From Bacteroidales bacterium (GTDB taxonomy: Bacteria; Bacteroidota; Bacteroidia; Bacteroidales; UBA932), in NCBI GenBank assembly GCA_017428945.1, contig JAFRPW010000036.1, positions 219,785 through 283,784 of the forward strand: DNA of 64,000 bases, read 5' to 3'. The position numbers and the translations under genes are program-made. The notes beneath the pieces are model-generated. The model saw only the letters and a list, made by a program, of their open reading frames with translations, was not told the origin of the DNA and searched no databases. Of the stretch, positions 1-9,832 are shown one piece after another; position 1 is the first letter of the stretch, and each line of letters opens with the position of its first letter.

Positions 1-16
1 TAACCGGACAGATTAC

Positions 17-24
17 TATATTTG
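17..24 (+). promoter_or_regulatory. Candidate Bacteroidetes -7 promoter box
   Basis: TATATTTG matches the Bacteroidetes primary-sigma -7 consensus TAnnTTTG. The -33 region would lie at or before the window edge, so it cannot be judged. The stretch from here to the first gene (about 310 bases) shows no convincing ORF. It holds one imperfect hairpin at 151-173 (TATGCCATC/GGTGGCATA) without a following T-run. The box may drive the TPR regulator gene at 339 with a long leader. Confidence 0.35.
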
Positions 25-338
25 TACCGTGAAGGAGAATCTCTTTCACACAATTGACATATATAATAAGATTTCAAAAGAAATTTTGTTATGGGCACAC
101 ACGCTTAATCTGGAAAATTAATAAAGTAGGCCCTCATGACAAAATTCTCTATGCCATCCGCAAGGTGGCATAAAGAAGGAGTCATGATTGGACTACTTGG
201 CATTCCAGAGCCGTGCGTGTGTAATCAGAAACCTTCTGGTTGTCACCTTGCTTTTTATTGGATGGCATAGGCTGCTGGGACATGATATTAATAGCTTAAT
301 TCACAGATTTGATTGTTTTCTGGCAGCCTTTTTTAAAT

Positions 339-2102
339 ATGAGATTTTGTCCCTCGCTTCTTATTATTTCTCTTGGATTACTGCTCTCATGCGAAAGTAC
401 CGTAACAAGAGCATTGAATGGTGTAGAAGAAAAGATAAATAGTTCCCCACAGGAATCTTTACAAGAAATCTCACACCTTGATCCTAAAAGCATCCACTCT
501 AAGTCCAATAGGGCTCGCCATGCACTATTGTATTCCATGGCATTGGATAAGTGCTATATTGACACGTCTGATGATTCTCTTGCTCAAAACGCAGTACAGT
601 ATTACAGGTTCCATGGCCCAATACGATATCGGATGCTTTCGGAGTACTCTTTAGGAAGAGTCTATGCCAATGCCGGGAATAAAGCCGGAGCAATAGTTTC
701 TTTTATCAAAGCCAAGGACCTGGCACAATCCATAAACGACCTGCACTATTTAGGCCTTGCCGCAAGAAACATTGCCGAGTTGTACGGATCGAGCTACGAT
801 GAGGATACCGAGATCAAGTATTACAAGGAATCCTTTGACGCTTTCAACACAATTGGAGAAGAGTTATATGCCGCTTATTCAAGAGCAGGAGAGGCAAGGG
901 CACATCTCGCTAAGGGAAGATTAGGGATGGCCGATTCGCTTTATCACCTAATCCTGCCTTATGCAAGAAAAAACCACAAAACCCTCTACTCCATTATTCT
1001 GAAAGACCTTGCCTATCTTGAGGTCTCGCCTCAACGCCTGAATTCAAATCTCTCCTTAGCCTACTACGATACAGTATCAAAGCTCCATATTCTTAATTAT
1101 CGCACTGTTGATTATGGGACCATCGCCATTGCGTATGAGCTTCTCCACCGCAAGGACTCGGTAGAAAAGTATTTGGCGTTGGCGGAAAAGTGTGCCCGGA
1201 CATCTTTAGATTCAGTCCATTTGTGCAACACGAAGATTCGCATTTACAATAACAATAAAGAGTACGAAAAGGCCAATCAGCAGATGAAGATTGGAATAGA
1301 TGCTCACAACAGGCTTGTATACAGGAATGATAACCAGATACTGGCAAATGCCATAAGCGATTTTAGCCGTCAAGAAGCCAGGCAGCATAGTCTCGTTGCA
1401 CGTAATCGTCTTTATGCTTTATTTTTGCTTTGCCTCGCCGTTGTTTCTTTGATATGTGTTATTATTCAACAGATTATCATCCGCAAGAAACAGATTCAAG
1501 AGAAAAACCGCTTAATCCAGGAAAAAGAAAAGAAGCTAGAAGAGGACCTCAACCTGATAAGGGAAATCTCGGAAGAATTACAATTGGCACATGAAGAGCG
1601 CAGCGCAATGAACAATGCTGTGTATAATCTTATTCATGAAAGGATTGCCATAGTAAAGAATTGCGCCGATGCATATGATTTCGTCAACAATTCTACAATC
1701 ATCAATAATCCCCGGGACCCTTACAGATATCTGGATGAAGATCCAATAAAAAAGAAAACGGAGAAACTTGAAAACTTCATTCAGGCTTTGGATACTTTCA
1801 GGAAAGACGAGTCTTTATTCTCTTTGTTGGAGCAAAACGTTAACAGCCTGAGGAATAACATAGTGGAAAGACTACGTTCTGCGTGTTCTAGCGAGCGGAC
1901 AAACAAGCCCATCTTCAACGAAGAAGACTATCGCATCATGTCGCTTATCTATGCTGGAATACCCGACAAGACCATAGCGTTCCTTATGGATATGACATGC
2001 GCAGCAATAAGAACCAGAAAATCGAGATACAAAGAGCGCTTGTTGCAAAAAGACATAGAAAATGGAGCTTTCTTTGTGAAAGAAATGGCCAATTTGTTAT
2101 AG
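339..2102 (+). CDS. TPR-repeat lipoprotein regulator with transmembrane helix and C-terminal helix-turn-helix
   Basis: The product is about 587 residues. The start at 339 is chosen because it gives a lipoprotein signal (MRFCPSLLIISLGLLLSC); an upstream in-frame ATG at 309 would bury this signal. Residues from about 40 to 340 are helical TPR-like repeats with Ala/Tyr-rich pairs. A single transmembrane helix follows (about 357-380, LFLLCLAVVSLICVIIQQ), then a charged coiled coil (QEKNRLIQEKEKKLEEDL), then a LuxR-like helix-turn-helix near residues 525-570 (FNEEDYRIMSLIYAGIPDKT). This architecture is common in Bacteroidales one-protein regulators (DUF6377-like), in which an envelope sensor region is joined to a cytoplasmic DNA-binding tail. 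The ligand is unknown. The secreted protein and RHS gene downstream are plausible targets by position only. Confidence 0.75.
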   Translation: MRFCPSLLIISLGLLLSCESTVTRALNGVEEKINSSPQESLQEISHLDPKSIHSKSNRARHALLYSMALDKCYIDTSDDSLAQNAVQYYRFHGPIRYRMLSEYSLGRVYANAGNKAGAIVSFIKAKDLAQSINDLHYLGLAARNIAELYGSSYDEDTEIKYYKESFDAFNTIGEELYAAYSRAGEARAHLAKGRLGMADSLYHLILPYARKNHKTLYSIILKDLAYLEVSPQRLNSNLSLAYYDTVSKLHILNYRTVDYGTIAIAYELLHRKDSVEKYLALAEKCARTSLDSVHLCNTKIRIYNNNKEYEKANQQMKIGIDAHNRLVYRNDNQILANAISDFSRQEARQHSLVARNRLYALFLLCLAVVSLICVIIQQIIIRKKQIQEKNRLIQEKEKKLEEDLNLIREISEELQLAHEERSAMNNAVYNLIHERIAIVKNCADAYDFVNNSTIINNPRDPYRYLDEDPIKKKTEKLENFIQALDTFRKDESLFSLLEQNVNSLRNNIVERLRSACSSERTNKPIFNEEDYRIMSLIYAGIPDKTIAFLMDMTCAAIRTRKSRYKERLLQKDIENGAFFVKEMANLL

Positions 2103-2234
2103 AAAAAATGCCTGTAACATCAATAATTATTTAACAATCTATATTTCAGCGCGTTAAGCAAATAAATGTAACAGCTATTTTCTTGTTTTAATCATAATCA
2201 ATCAAGACTTTTGTGATAATTAAGCTATTATATC

Positions 2235-2648
2235 ATGTCACAAAAGTATCTATTCCACACAGCGATAATCCTGCTGTCTGCAGGACTATCTATCGCCACA
2301 CTTGAAGCATATGCCTTTTGTAAAAACAACAACACCATCAACAAAGATGGAGATGTTATTATCATTCGTACCGACGAATATCCTTTGCCAGGCACGCCGC
2401 GTTCTGTGTCTTTAACAAGGATAGACGCCTACTACGATTATGATACGTCTTGTGTGTATGTCGATCTTTCCAAAGCAGGTTCATCAGTAGACGTGTCTAT
2501 CTCCAATACGACGACTGGCGAGTCCTACGCTCTTGTTATTCCCGGTTCGGGGTCCTCTGTCCTACCCATAAGTGGGACATCCGGTTATTGGACTATAACG
2601 TTCACTCTGGAGAACGGAAGTGTGTATTATGGTTATTTTGTCCTGTAG
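2235..2648 (+). CDS. Small secreted protein, DUF3244-like
   Basis: The product has 137 residues and a hydrophobic N-terminal signal (about residues 5-27, ending near LEAYAF). The mature part is a short beta-rich domain with the pattern SVSLTRIDAYYDYDT...VYVDLSKAG...VDVSISNTTTGE...YWTITFTLENG. This resembles the DUF3244 family of small periplasmic proteins in Bacteroidales, which have an Ig-like fold and unknown function. It ends 2 bases before the first plausible RHS start, so the two may be co-transcribed. The family call rests on pattern recognition only. Confidence 0.6.
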   Translation: MSQKYLFHTAIILLSAGLSIATLEAYAFCKNNNTINKDGDVIIIRTDEYPLPGTPRSVSLTRIDAYYDYDTSCVYVDLSKAGSSVDVSISNTTTGESYALVIPGSGSSVLPISGTSGYWTITFTLENGSVYYGYFVL

Positions 2649-2649
2649 C

Positions 2650-5600
2650 ATGAAAACACGTCTTGTCAACCGGACTCAATGTCTTCATGCTTGGGCAAAA
2701 ATGTCCAGGCATATGGCCTACATCCTTTCTGCCTTCCTGCTGCTTGTTTCCAAGCCTGCCCTTTCACAGGGTAGCGTAGAATCAATAATACAGCAATATG
2801 CCCCTACGCCTCAAGCCTTGTCTGTCGTAAAGGGCGGACAAGTCAACGTGAACGGAAATACCGGGAAGATGAGTCTCCAGGTACCCGTAGGCGAGTACTC
2901 CGACCGGGATTTCACCATACCAATCTCATTGGACTACAGTTATGACGGTTTTAAGCCTGCCTCTCCCAGCGGTGCGGCAGGACTTGGATGGTCGCTCAGT
3001 GCCGGAGGGTGCATCTCGCGTGAGATTGTAGGCGTCGATGACTTTGGAGAATATGGCTATTATTATGCAAGTCACTACAGCTCGCTTACCATATACAATA
3101 TGCAGCATAGCGTCTCGTTGATTGAGGAAATATTACAACCAACCTTGGGCGACTCTCACGAGACGACATCCGACATATACCACTTCTCCTTTCCAGGGCA
3201 TTCCGGGTCTTTTGTTATCGATAACAACGGCCACTTTGCCCCATATGGCACGTCCGGAGAAGGCGGCACTTATAGTATCATGTACGATGATGATACTTTT
3301 ACAATTAAGACATCGGACGGAACGACCTGGCGCTTTGGTTCCATTGATTCAAGCAGAGAGATAATGCTGAAGCAGAACGGCATCCTGGAGCAGTATCCGC
3401 ACCAGTTGTCACCTCTTGATGGCGAGCTGCCCGTCACAACTTGGCTGCTCGACAGGATTACCGCACCCAATGGCCGTATTGCCGAGTTCTCATATACTTC
3501 TTCAAGAACCTACAACTCTATACCGTCCGAAGGCATGGATGATGTGATTACTACCTTCGGACGTGGTGATAACTCTTCCGGCAGTACAACCAGGTATAAA
3601 TTTGCAAGTCTTGTTTATACATCATATCTAACCTCCATTACTGTTAAAGAACTGTCCGGCACATCAAAGACGGTAGCAGCATTCACGTGGGAGCGAAAGA
3701 ACTATCGAGAGATTAATGATACGGAACTATTTGACTACAGGAAGATGATTGTATGTACCAGACGTCTCACTGGGATCACTGTTCAGGACGGCACGGCCAT
3801 TATCCGCACGGCATCGCTTTCATATAATGACAACCGAGGTCGTCCCCTGCTCACGTCCGTAACCATCCCGGTTTATGGAACATGGTCGTTCGAGTATAAT
3901 CTTCCATCGGGCAGTGGCCGTCTTCCGGGACAGTTATCAAATGCTGTTGACTTTTGGGGTTATTACAATGGCAAGAACACCAATCCCGACAACCTGATAG
4001 CACCCACTACCGTCAACGCCACATCGCTTAACGAATCGTTGAACACCTATAACATGGACCCGGACGGTGCCTACTCACAACTCGGCTCCATTAAAAAGAT
4101 TAACTGGCCAACCGGAGGCAGTTCTTCCATCGTCTACGAGGCACATGATGCCAAAAAGATACTGCTACGCCGTCGTAATCCTACAGTCCAACCTATACCT
4201 CAACCGGAAGACAGGTCAGGTGCAGCATTTACCACTTCACTGGAAAATGTTAGTGTGATGCTTCATAACAATCTGTGTGGAGGCATTCGCGTAAAAAGCA
4301 TTACAGATGATGACGTCGTGAACGGGACCAGCACCCGCTCGTTCGGTTACAAAGACGCCTCCGGCGTTTCTACGGGTATTATTCAGGAATTCAACCGGTA
4401 CTTTGCAGGAAAATCTGGTATCTATGACATGATGAATCCCTTCCTCAAGTATCCAGGGAACAGTTTCGACGAGAACCATATAGCATATACCAGCATACTG
4501 GAGACTCTTTCTGACGGTTCTTCAACAAGGACCGATTATACATCGTGGGTGGATAATCCAGACGAGTTCTCACCTCATTATATTGTGTATAACAGTACTC
4601 CTTCCGGCTTTGGAGACACATACGACCTTTTTATTGACAATATCCAAAGGGTACCAGATTCTCGCGCATACAGGCGAGGTTTGCCCATCAAGACCACGCT
4701 TTCAGATGCACAAGGTAACATAGTCAGGGAAGAAACTTTTTCTTACACAGACCGCGGCAACACATATGCAGCTTATGTTATCGGGAGCGGACATAAATGG
4801 TGGTCTGCACGCTGGTTCATCGCTGACAGGGTCCTGCAAACGGTAAACACGGTTTTCTATCCAGCCCCAGGAAAAGCCCTTCCAAGCAGCGAAAGCTACA
4901 CTTACGACACATATGGCCGAAAGACTTCCGTCATAATAACAGACTCGGATAATTCCAGGACAACTACTGCTTACACTTATCTGGATACTACCGTCCAGCC
5001 TAGTCTCGTTACAAGGACTACACAAAGCACCCGGCCAGTGGGCATACAGACGGAAAACTTGACCGAAGCAACCGACTTCTGTTACCAGCAGTCCGGTTCC
5101 CTGTGGAATCTCATTTCAGAAACTCATACCCTTTACAACATTTCCGGAGCAGGAACCGTAACCGACATTACTTTGTACTCTCAACATGACCAATGGGGAA
5201 ATCCCAGGGAACTCTCATACAATGGTGAGTGCTCCGCCATCCTGTGGGCATATAACGGGCGCTATCCCGCGGCTACTGTAAGAAACTGCACTTTCCTATC
5301 TCTCCCATACATACTGAAAACGAGCAATACGGGGAATCTCTCCACTTCCCAAATAGAATCAATCTATTCGCTGAGCGGCGACAAGGAGGCAAGGGCCTTC
5401 CTTTGGTCTCCATCCGTTGGAATAACAAAAACCTATGATGTGGCAGGAAGAAGCACGGTTTATGAGTATGACAACCTGAAACGCCTCTCTGCCATAAAAG
5501 ATGGCGACAACGTGCTGCTCAAGAGCTATTCTTATAACGACTTGACTTATTCTCCAACAACGTCCCTCAAGCTATTGACTGCCAGTATATCAACAGGCAG

Positions 5601-8600
5601 CAACTCGCGGACAGAAAAACAGGTTTATGATGGCCTGGGACGAAACTGGGTGAGCACTGATGGAGACCGCATCTCACTGAGCAAATATGACGGCCTTGGG
5701 CGGTTGATAAAATCATACCTGCCATATTCCGGATCCACACTCTACCTGAACATGGCTTATACCCTTCAGCGCCTGTCATGGGGATACGAAGAAGGCGAGT
5801 ATGCTTTTAGTTCCACTTCGTATTCCGGAGGACCTATGGCTTTGCCCGTGAATGAAACTCTGCCGGGCAAAGCAATACACACGGCAGGAAAGTCTACCGT
5901 ACATACTCGTACCACCAACACATCATATGAGGTTCCAAAACTTATCTGCACGGAAAATGCAACAGCTCTTGGCACTTCCACGTCTGTCTCCATCTACGGT
6001 TACTACCCGGAGGGAACGCTTCTGAAAACCACCACTACCTCAGAGGATGGAGAGATACTTGTGGTATATGAAACAGCTCTGGGACGAGAGGTCCTTTCCA
6101 GAAGGCGCTCCGGCACGGACAATCTTGACACTTACACTGTCAAGGACAGGTACGGACGCACTTATATGGTTGTCACGCCCCTTCTTGGCAGCAGAATCAG
6201 CACACTTGCTGCTGCCGGCGCGGACTCCCCCCTCACAGGAGCCGAAACCGACAGCGGCACGTATAGGTATTACTATGATGATAAAGGCAACCTCACAGGA
6301 GTTCATAACCCGGGTAAATCCAGGTATTTTCTGACGTTTAACAATGCACATAAGCCAGTCACCGAAACTCCGGCTTCCTCTTCTCAGGTAGGCAACTGTC
6401 TATACTTGACACACTCCTATGACAGTCTCTCCAGGATTACCGCCACTCAATTATACCGGAACTCCCTTATCCCCTTCGACCCGCCCCACAAGGCAGTGCA
6501 ACCAGAAGCTTTGCTGGGAACACTGTCCCAATACCAATACGCAACCCCCGGCATTACATATTCAATCCCTTCCGCTCTTTCATTTGTCGCTCGGCCAGGA
6601 ATTGTTTCTTCTGCGGACTCTCATATAGCAGGCAGTTTGATTCTTGAGTCGCAGTGGCCCATTAACGAACCTGTCAAGCCGCTTGACCGGAGGGTGGGCT
6701 TCCTCGGTTGGAACTATGGGGACAACATGCTTGGTGGCACACCCGCCCAAACAGCTTATTACTATGACTCGTACGGAAGAGTCTCACAGGCCGTTACATC
6801 ATGGTATGACGGAGGACTCACACGCATCTCCACTAGTTATGACCTGGAAGGCAGGGTCTTGTGTTCTCTCGAAGAACACACTCCCCCTGGAAGCGCATCT
6901 ACCGACTGGATATGGACAGAAAATACTTATAATAGCCATGGGGAGGTTATCTCAACATCGGTATGGACGGGAAGCGGGACGGCTCCCGACAAGCAGGACG
7001 CCGTTTTGACAGAAACTATTTCATTTACATATGACGATATAGGGCGCGTTACAGCAAGGTCCTTATCCAGCTCTGGAAACTCCATATCACAGACCTACTC
7101 TTATACCGTACAGGGATGGACATCCCAAAGTACTTCAATGCTTGGGAATACGGCCATCTTTACAGAAAACCTGTATTATTGGAATCCTATTAAGAATCAG
7201 GACCATAAACGCTATGGCGGCATGATTTCTGAAGCAACTTTCTGTCATGGTTCCTATCCCGCAAGGACTGAGAGTTACACCTACGACGGCTTTGACCGCG
7301 TGACCGGTACCAGTGCGTACATCGGAGACAGCCTGCAAGCAACTGACGTGAATACGGAAAAAGACATATCCTACGGCCCCGTTGGCAATGTTACCGCACT
7401 CATCAGGTGCGGCAGCGACGGAACGCCAGTGTCTCAGATGTCCATGAACTATTCCGGGAGCAGGCTCAACTCGGTTTCTGATGCAGTATCCGGGCAGTCT
7501 TGGACTCGTTCCTACAAGGATGACGGGTCACTCTACTATGAAGGAAAGACTGACCGCTACTATACCGACAACATTATTGGCATGACTGCAAAGGTCTATT
7601 CCGATGAGCCCTTCTTAAACTATGATTATACCCCCGTTGCCACTTACATATACCTTCCGGACGGAACCAAGGTTGAGGCAAGGAACATCAACTTTGCTGC
7701 AAATACTCTTTACAGGGGCAGTTTCATTTACAGTAAGACCTCCAACTCGCCAGCCTCACTCAAAAGCATAATTCTTCCCGGGATGGTGGTATCCGTATCC
7801 GGAAGCACATGGACGCCTCTTGCGTTTGTCACGGACCATCTTGACAATGTAAGGGCTGTTGTAGATATGCAAAGTGCAACGGTTGTTGAGAGGAATGATT
7901 ACTACCCCTACGGTGGACGCATTACGCAGCCTTCAGACACATCGGCCGCATATCCGTCAGCTTCGGCCAACCGCTGGCGCCTGGCCGGCAAGGAGGAGCA
8001 GGACACCGTCACGGGACTCCCCATCTCTGACTTCGGTGCCCGCATGTATGATCCTTTTACTGCCACATGGCTCACGCAGGATCCAATGGCCACAGACTAT
8101 CCCGGAATTGGACCGTATGTGTTCTGCGCAGGGAATCCGGTGAATTTGGTGGATAGGGATGGGAGGAGAATTAGAATAACTCGACACTTTAACAAAATAA
8201 CAATATCGGCCAATTATTATGCAACCGATAGAGCATCTTACAATGCGGCAAAACAGGGCGTCGCTTTTTGGAATAGGCGAACTGATGATTTATATATTGA
8301 TGAGTCTGGGCATAAATACAAGATACAATACAGATTAACTGTTACAGAAGCAAATTCTATAGATGATTCTAAACAACATGATAATACATTCGAAATTAAT
8401 GATTATCAGGTAGATATATTAACAACAAAAGAAGCCTCAGGGGTAACTGCAGATAAACAGCGTATTTTTATAAAAAAAGCCTATGCTACCACAAAACCAG
8501 GCACGACGCTTTCTAGTTCCACCGCAGCTCATGAAATAGGGCATACTTTAGGCATGGAGCACGAGGAAACTGGCATAATGTCTGAATATCAAAACGAAAA

Positions 8601-8739
8601 ACGCTCGGGTTATGTTTCACAAGAGAATATCAATAGAATGATTGACTCTGACAAATATATTATAAGTTCCGAAACAACATGGATTACTAGATTATTTGAA
8701 TCAATCACACATGAATTCAATACATTATCGCGCAAATAA
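2650..8739 (+). CDS. RHS-repeat polymorphic toxin with C-terminal metzincin-type metalloprotease domain
   Basis: The product is about 2,030 residues. The start at 2650 lies right after the upstream stop; 2701 is an alternative that gives a cleaner signal peptide (MSRHMAYILSAFLLLVSKPALSQ). The body is made of YD/RHS repeats such as YDSYGRV, YDGLGR and YDNLKRL. It ends in the RHS core motif DPMATDYPGIGPYVFCAGNP followed by VNLVDRDGR near nucleotide 8160. Beyond that the sequence becomes AT-rich and encodes a tip of about 190 residues containing AAHEIGHTLGMEHEETGIM, a zinc-binding HExxHxxGxxH with a following Met-turn. This is the classic layout of a polymorphic toxin: an RHS shell with a swappable C-terminal toxin. 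The gene downstream overlaps its 3' end, as immunity genes often do. Target and export route are not visible; no T6SS or VgrG gene is in the window. Confidence 0.85.
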   Translation: MKTRLVNRTQCLHAWAKMSRHMAYILSAFLLLVSKPALSQGSVESIIQQYAPTPQALSVVKGGQVNVNGNTGKMSLQVPVGEYSDRDFTIPISLDYSYDGFKPASPSGAAGLGWSLSAGGCISREIVGVDDFGEYGYYYASHYSSLTIYNMQHSVSLIEEILQPTLGDSHETTSDIYHFSFPGHSGSFVIDNNGHFAPYGTSGEGGTYSIMYDDDTFTIKTSDGTTWRFGSIDSSREIMLKQNGILEQYPHQLSPLDGELPVTTWLLDRITAPNGRIAEFSYTSSRTYNSIPSEGMDDVITTFGRGDNSSGSTTRYKFASLVYTSYLTSITVKELSGTSKTVAAFTWERKNYREINDTELFDYRKMIVCTRRLTGITVQDGTAIIRTASLSYNDNRGRPLLTSVTIPVYGTWSFEYNLPSGSGRLPGQLSNAVDFWGYYNGKNTNPDNLIAPTTVNATSLNESLNTYNMDPDGAYSQLGSIKKINWPTGGSSSIVYEAHDAKKILLRRRNPTVQPIPQPEDRSGAAFTTSLENVSVMLHNNLCGGIRVKSITDDDVVNGTSTRSFGYKDASGVSTGIIQEFNRYFAGKSGIYDMMNPFLKYPGNSFDENHIAYTSILETLSDGSSTRTDYTSWVDNPDEFSPHYIVYNSTPSGFGDTYDLFIDNIQRVPDSRAYRRGLPIKTTLSDAQGNIVREETFSYTDRGNTYAAYVIGSGHKWWSARWFIADRVLQTVNTVFYPAPGKALPSSESYTYDTYGRKTSVIITDSDNSRTTTAYTYLDTTVQPSLVTRTTQSTRPVGIQTENLTEATDFCYQQSGSLWNLISETHTLYNISGAGTVTDITLYSQHDQWGNPRELSYNGECSAILWAYNGRYPAATVRNCTFLSLPYILKTSNTGNLSTSQIESIYSLSGDKEARAFLWSPSVGITKTYDVAGRSTVYEYDNLKRLSAIKDGDNVLLKSYSYNDLTYSPTTSLKLLTASISTGSNSRTEKQVYDGLGRNWVSTDGDRISLSKYDGLGRLIKSYLPYSGSTLYLNMAYTLQRLSWGYEEGEYAFSSTSYSGGPMALPVNETLPGKAIHTAGKSTVHTRTTNTSYEVPKLICTENATALGTSTSVSIYGYYPEGTLLKTTTTSEDGEILVVYETALGREVLSRRRSGTDNLDTYTVKDRYGRTYMVVTPLLGSRISTLAAAGADSPLTGAETDSGTYRYYYDDKGNLTGVHNPGKSRYFLTFNNAHKPVTETPASSSQVGNCLYLTHSYDSLSRITATQLYRNSLIPFDPPHKAVQPEALLGTLSQYQYATPGITYSIPSALSFVARPGIVSSADSHIAGSLILESQWPINEPVKPLDRRVGFLGWNYGDNMLGGTPAQTAYYYDSYGRVSQAVTSWYDGGLTRISTSYDLEGRVLCSLEEHTPPGSASTDWIWTENTYNSHGEVISTSVWTGSGTAPDKQDAVLTETISFTYDDIGRVTARSLSSSGNSISQTYSYTVQGWTSQSTSMLGNTAIFTENLYYWNPIKNQDHKRYGGMISEATFCHGSYPARTESYTYDGFDRVTGTSAYIGDSLQATDVNTEKDISYGPVGNVTALIRCGSDGTPVSQMSMNYSGSRLNSVSDAVSGQSWTRSYKDDGSLYYEGKTDRYYTDNIIGMTAKVYSDEPFLNYDYTPVATYIYLPDGTKVEARNINFAANTLYRGSFIYSKTSNSPASLKSIILPGMVVSVSGSTWTPLAFVTDHLDNVRAVVDMQSATVVERNDYYPYGGRITQPSDTSAAYPSASANRWRLAGKEEQDTVTGLPISDFGARMYDPFTATWLTQDPMATDYPGIGPYVFCAGNPVNLVDRDGRRIRITRHFNKITISANYYATDRASYNAAKQGVAFWNRRTDDLYIDESGHKYKIQYRLTVTEANSIDDSKQHDNTFEINDYQVDILTTKEASGVTADKQRIFIKKAYATTKPGTTLSSSTAAHEIGHTLGMEHEETGIMSEYQNEKRSGYVSQENINRMIDSDKYIISSETTWITRLFESITHEFNTLSRK

Positions 8740-9667
8740 AAAAAGAGTTCTTCTATTTGGCGGGGCTTTGATAATAGCATTAGTGTATATTCTTCATCTC
8801 GCGAGGGAAGTACGGACAGTAAAACAGTATCATCTGGGATATGTAACTATCCCGGAAAATTCCATCTTGGAAAAAAATAGCTACGAGGATTATTCCATTG
8901 TTGGGACTGACTTAGTACACATTGGAGTGCCGTGGCCACAAGATTTTGTAATCAAGCAGATAGACTCCATTTCTTATATGTTTTCTGATATTCCATCCTG
9001 GGGGTTGGTGTTATCTGACACAGAACGAGTTCTCATTTCAATGGGCGTCGCACATCAAGATATGTTGTACAAAATAGGACAACATACCGATGATATTTGT
9101 TCTCATGATTGTTTATATCATCCTATATTATATCCGTTTTATAAATCGTCTACCCAAAGAGGCTTTTCTGAAGGAGGTATACTGCAAAGGCTAACTAGCG
9201 CCATCAAGAGTTTAGATTACAATTTGACTGAGCGAATAAAAATGTCAATATCCCACCCTGTCGGCGATATGAGTTTTATCTATTCTGGAAAAGAATTAAT
9301 ACGACTCAAACTCTTATATCGTGCCGCTTCCGGAAAATTATACGCATTTTCTTATCTGAATTATGAAGAAAAGGATTGGGATTTATACTATTATCCTACA
9401 GTCTATTTGGGAGATTTTTGTTTTGAAAACAGTTCTGCCATAGCTGCGGACAATAATGGTTATGGTTTATTTTCCATGGACGATAATAAGGAAGTATATG
9501 AATACTACTGCAGATTAGATAACGGGTTTTACTGCCGTGTGTGGTCAAACGCTCCTATTAATAATACAGAATTAGTGGCGCATAACGTTAGAGTAAGCTA
9601 CCTAAATGACACTGATTGTTTCAATTCTTTCCTCAATACTCATGTCTTTAATAACGTAGAGATGTGA
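8711..9667 (+). CDS. Candidate immunity protein for the RHS metalloprotease tip; membrane-anchored, unknown family
   Basis: The product is about 318 residues. The start at 8711 gives a basic N-terminus and one transmembrane helix (VLLFGGALIIALVYILHLA), with the rest predicted outside the cytoplasm. It overlaps the RHS gene by 29 bases and has the same low GC as the toxin tip, so tip and this gene look acquired together. No known domain is recognised. The immunity role is inferred from position, overlap and matched base composition. A membrane-tethered periplasmic domain would fit protection against a protease acting in the periplasm. It could instead be an unrelated hypothetical gene. Confidence 0.5.
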   Translation: MNSIHYRANKKRVLLFGGALIIALVYILHLAREVRTVKQYHLGYVTIPENSILEKNSYEDYSIVGTDLVHIGVPWPQDFVIKQIDSISYMFSDIPSWGLVLSDTERVLISMGVAHQDMLYKIGQHTDDICSHDCLYHPILYPFYKSSTQRGFSEGGILQRLTSAIKSLDYNLTERIKMSISHPVGDMSFIYSGKELIRLKLLYRAASGKLYAFSYLNYEEKDWDLYYYPTVYLGDFCFENSSAIAADNNGYGLFSMDDNKEVYEYYCRLDNGFYCRVWSNAPINNTELVAHNVRVSYLNDTDCFNSFLNTHVFNNVEM

Positions 9668-9832
9668 TAGTGACAAAGTTATGATGTCTAATGGGTATTG
9701 ATTATATTAACACTGGAGCGAGCCATGCCGAAAAGAGTCATATAAACAGACCAACAAGTTTACCCTCATATAGATAGGTTAATTTATGCGTTATATAGTT
9801 TTGTTATTCGTTTTAATATGCCCTATATATGG

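Noticed and set aside
188-442. 84-residue ORF at the window start
   Set aside because: Overlaps the better supported lipoprotein-type start of the TPR regulator in another frame.
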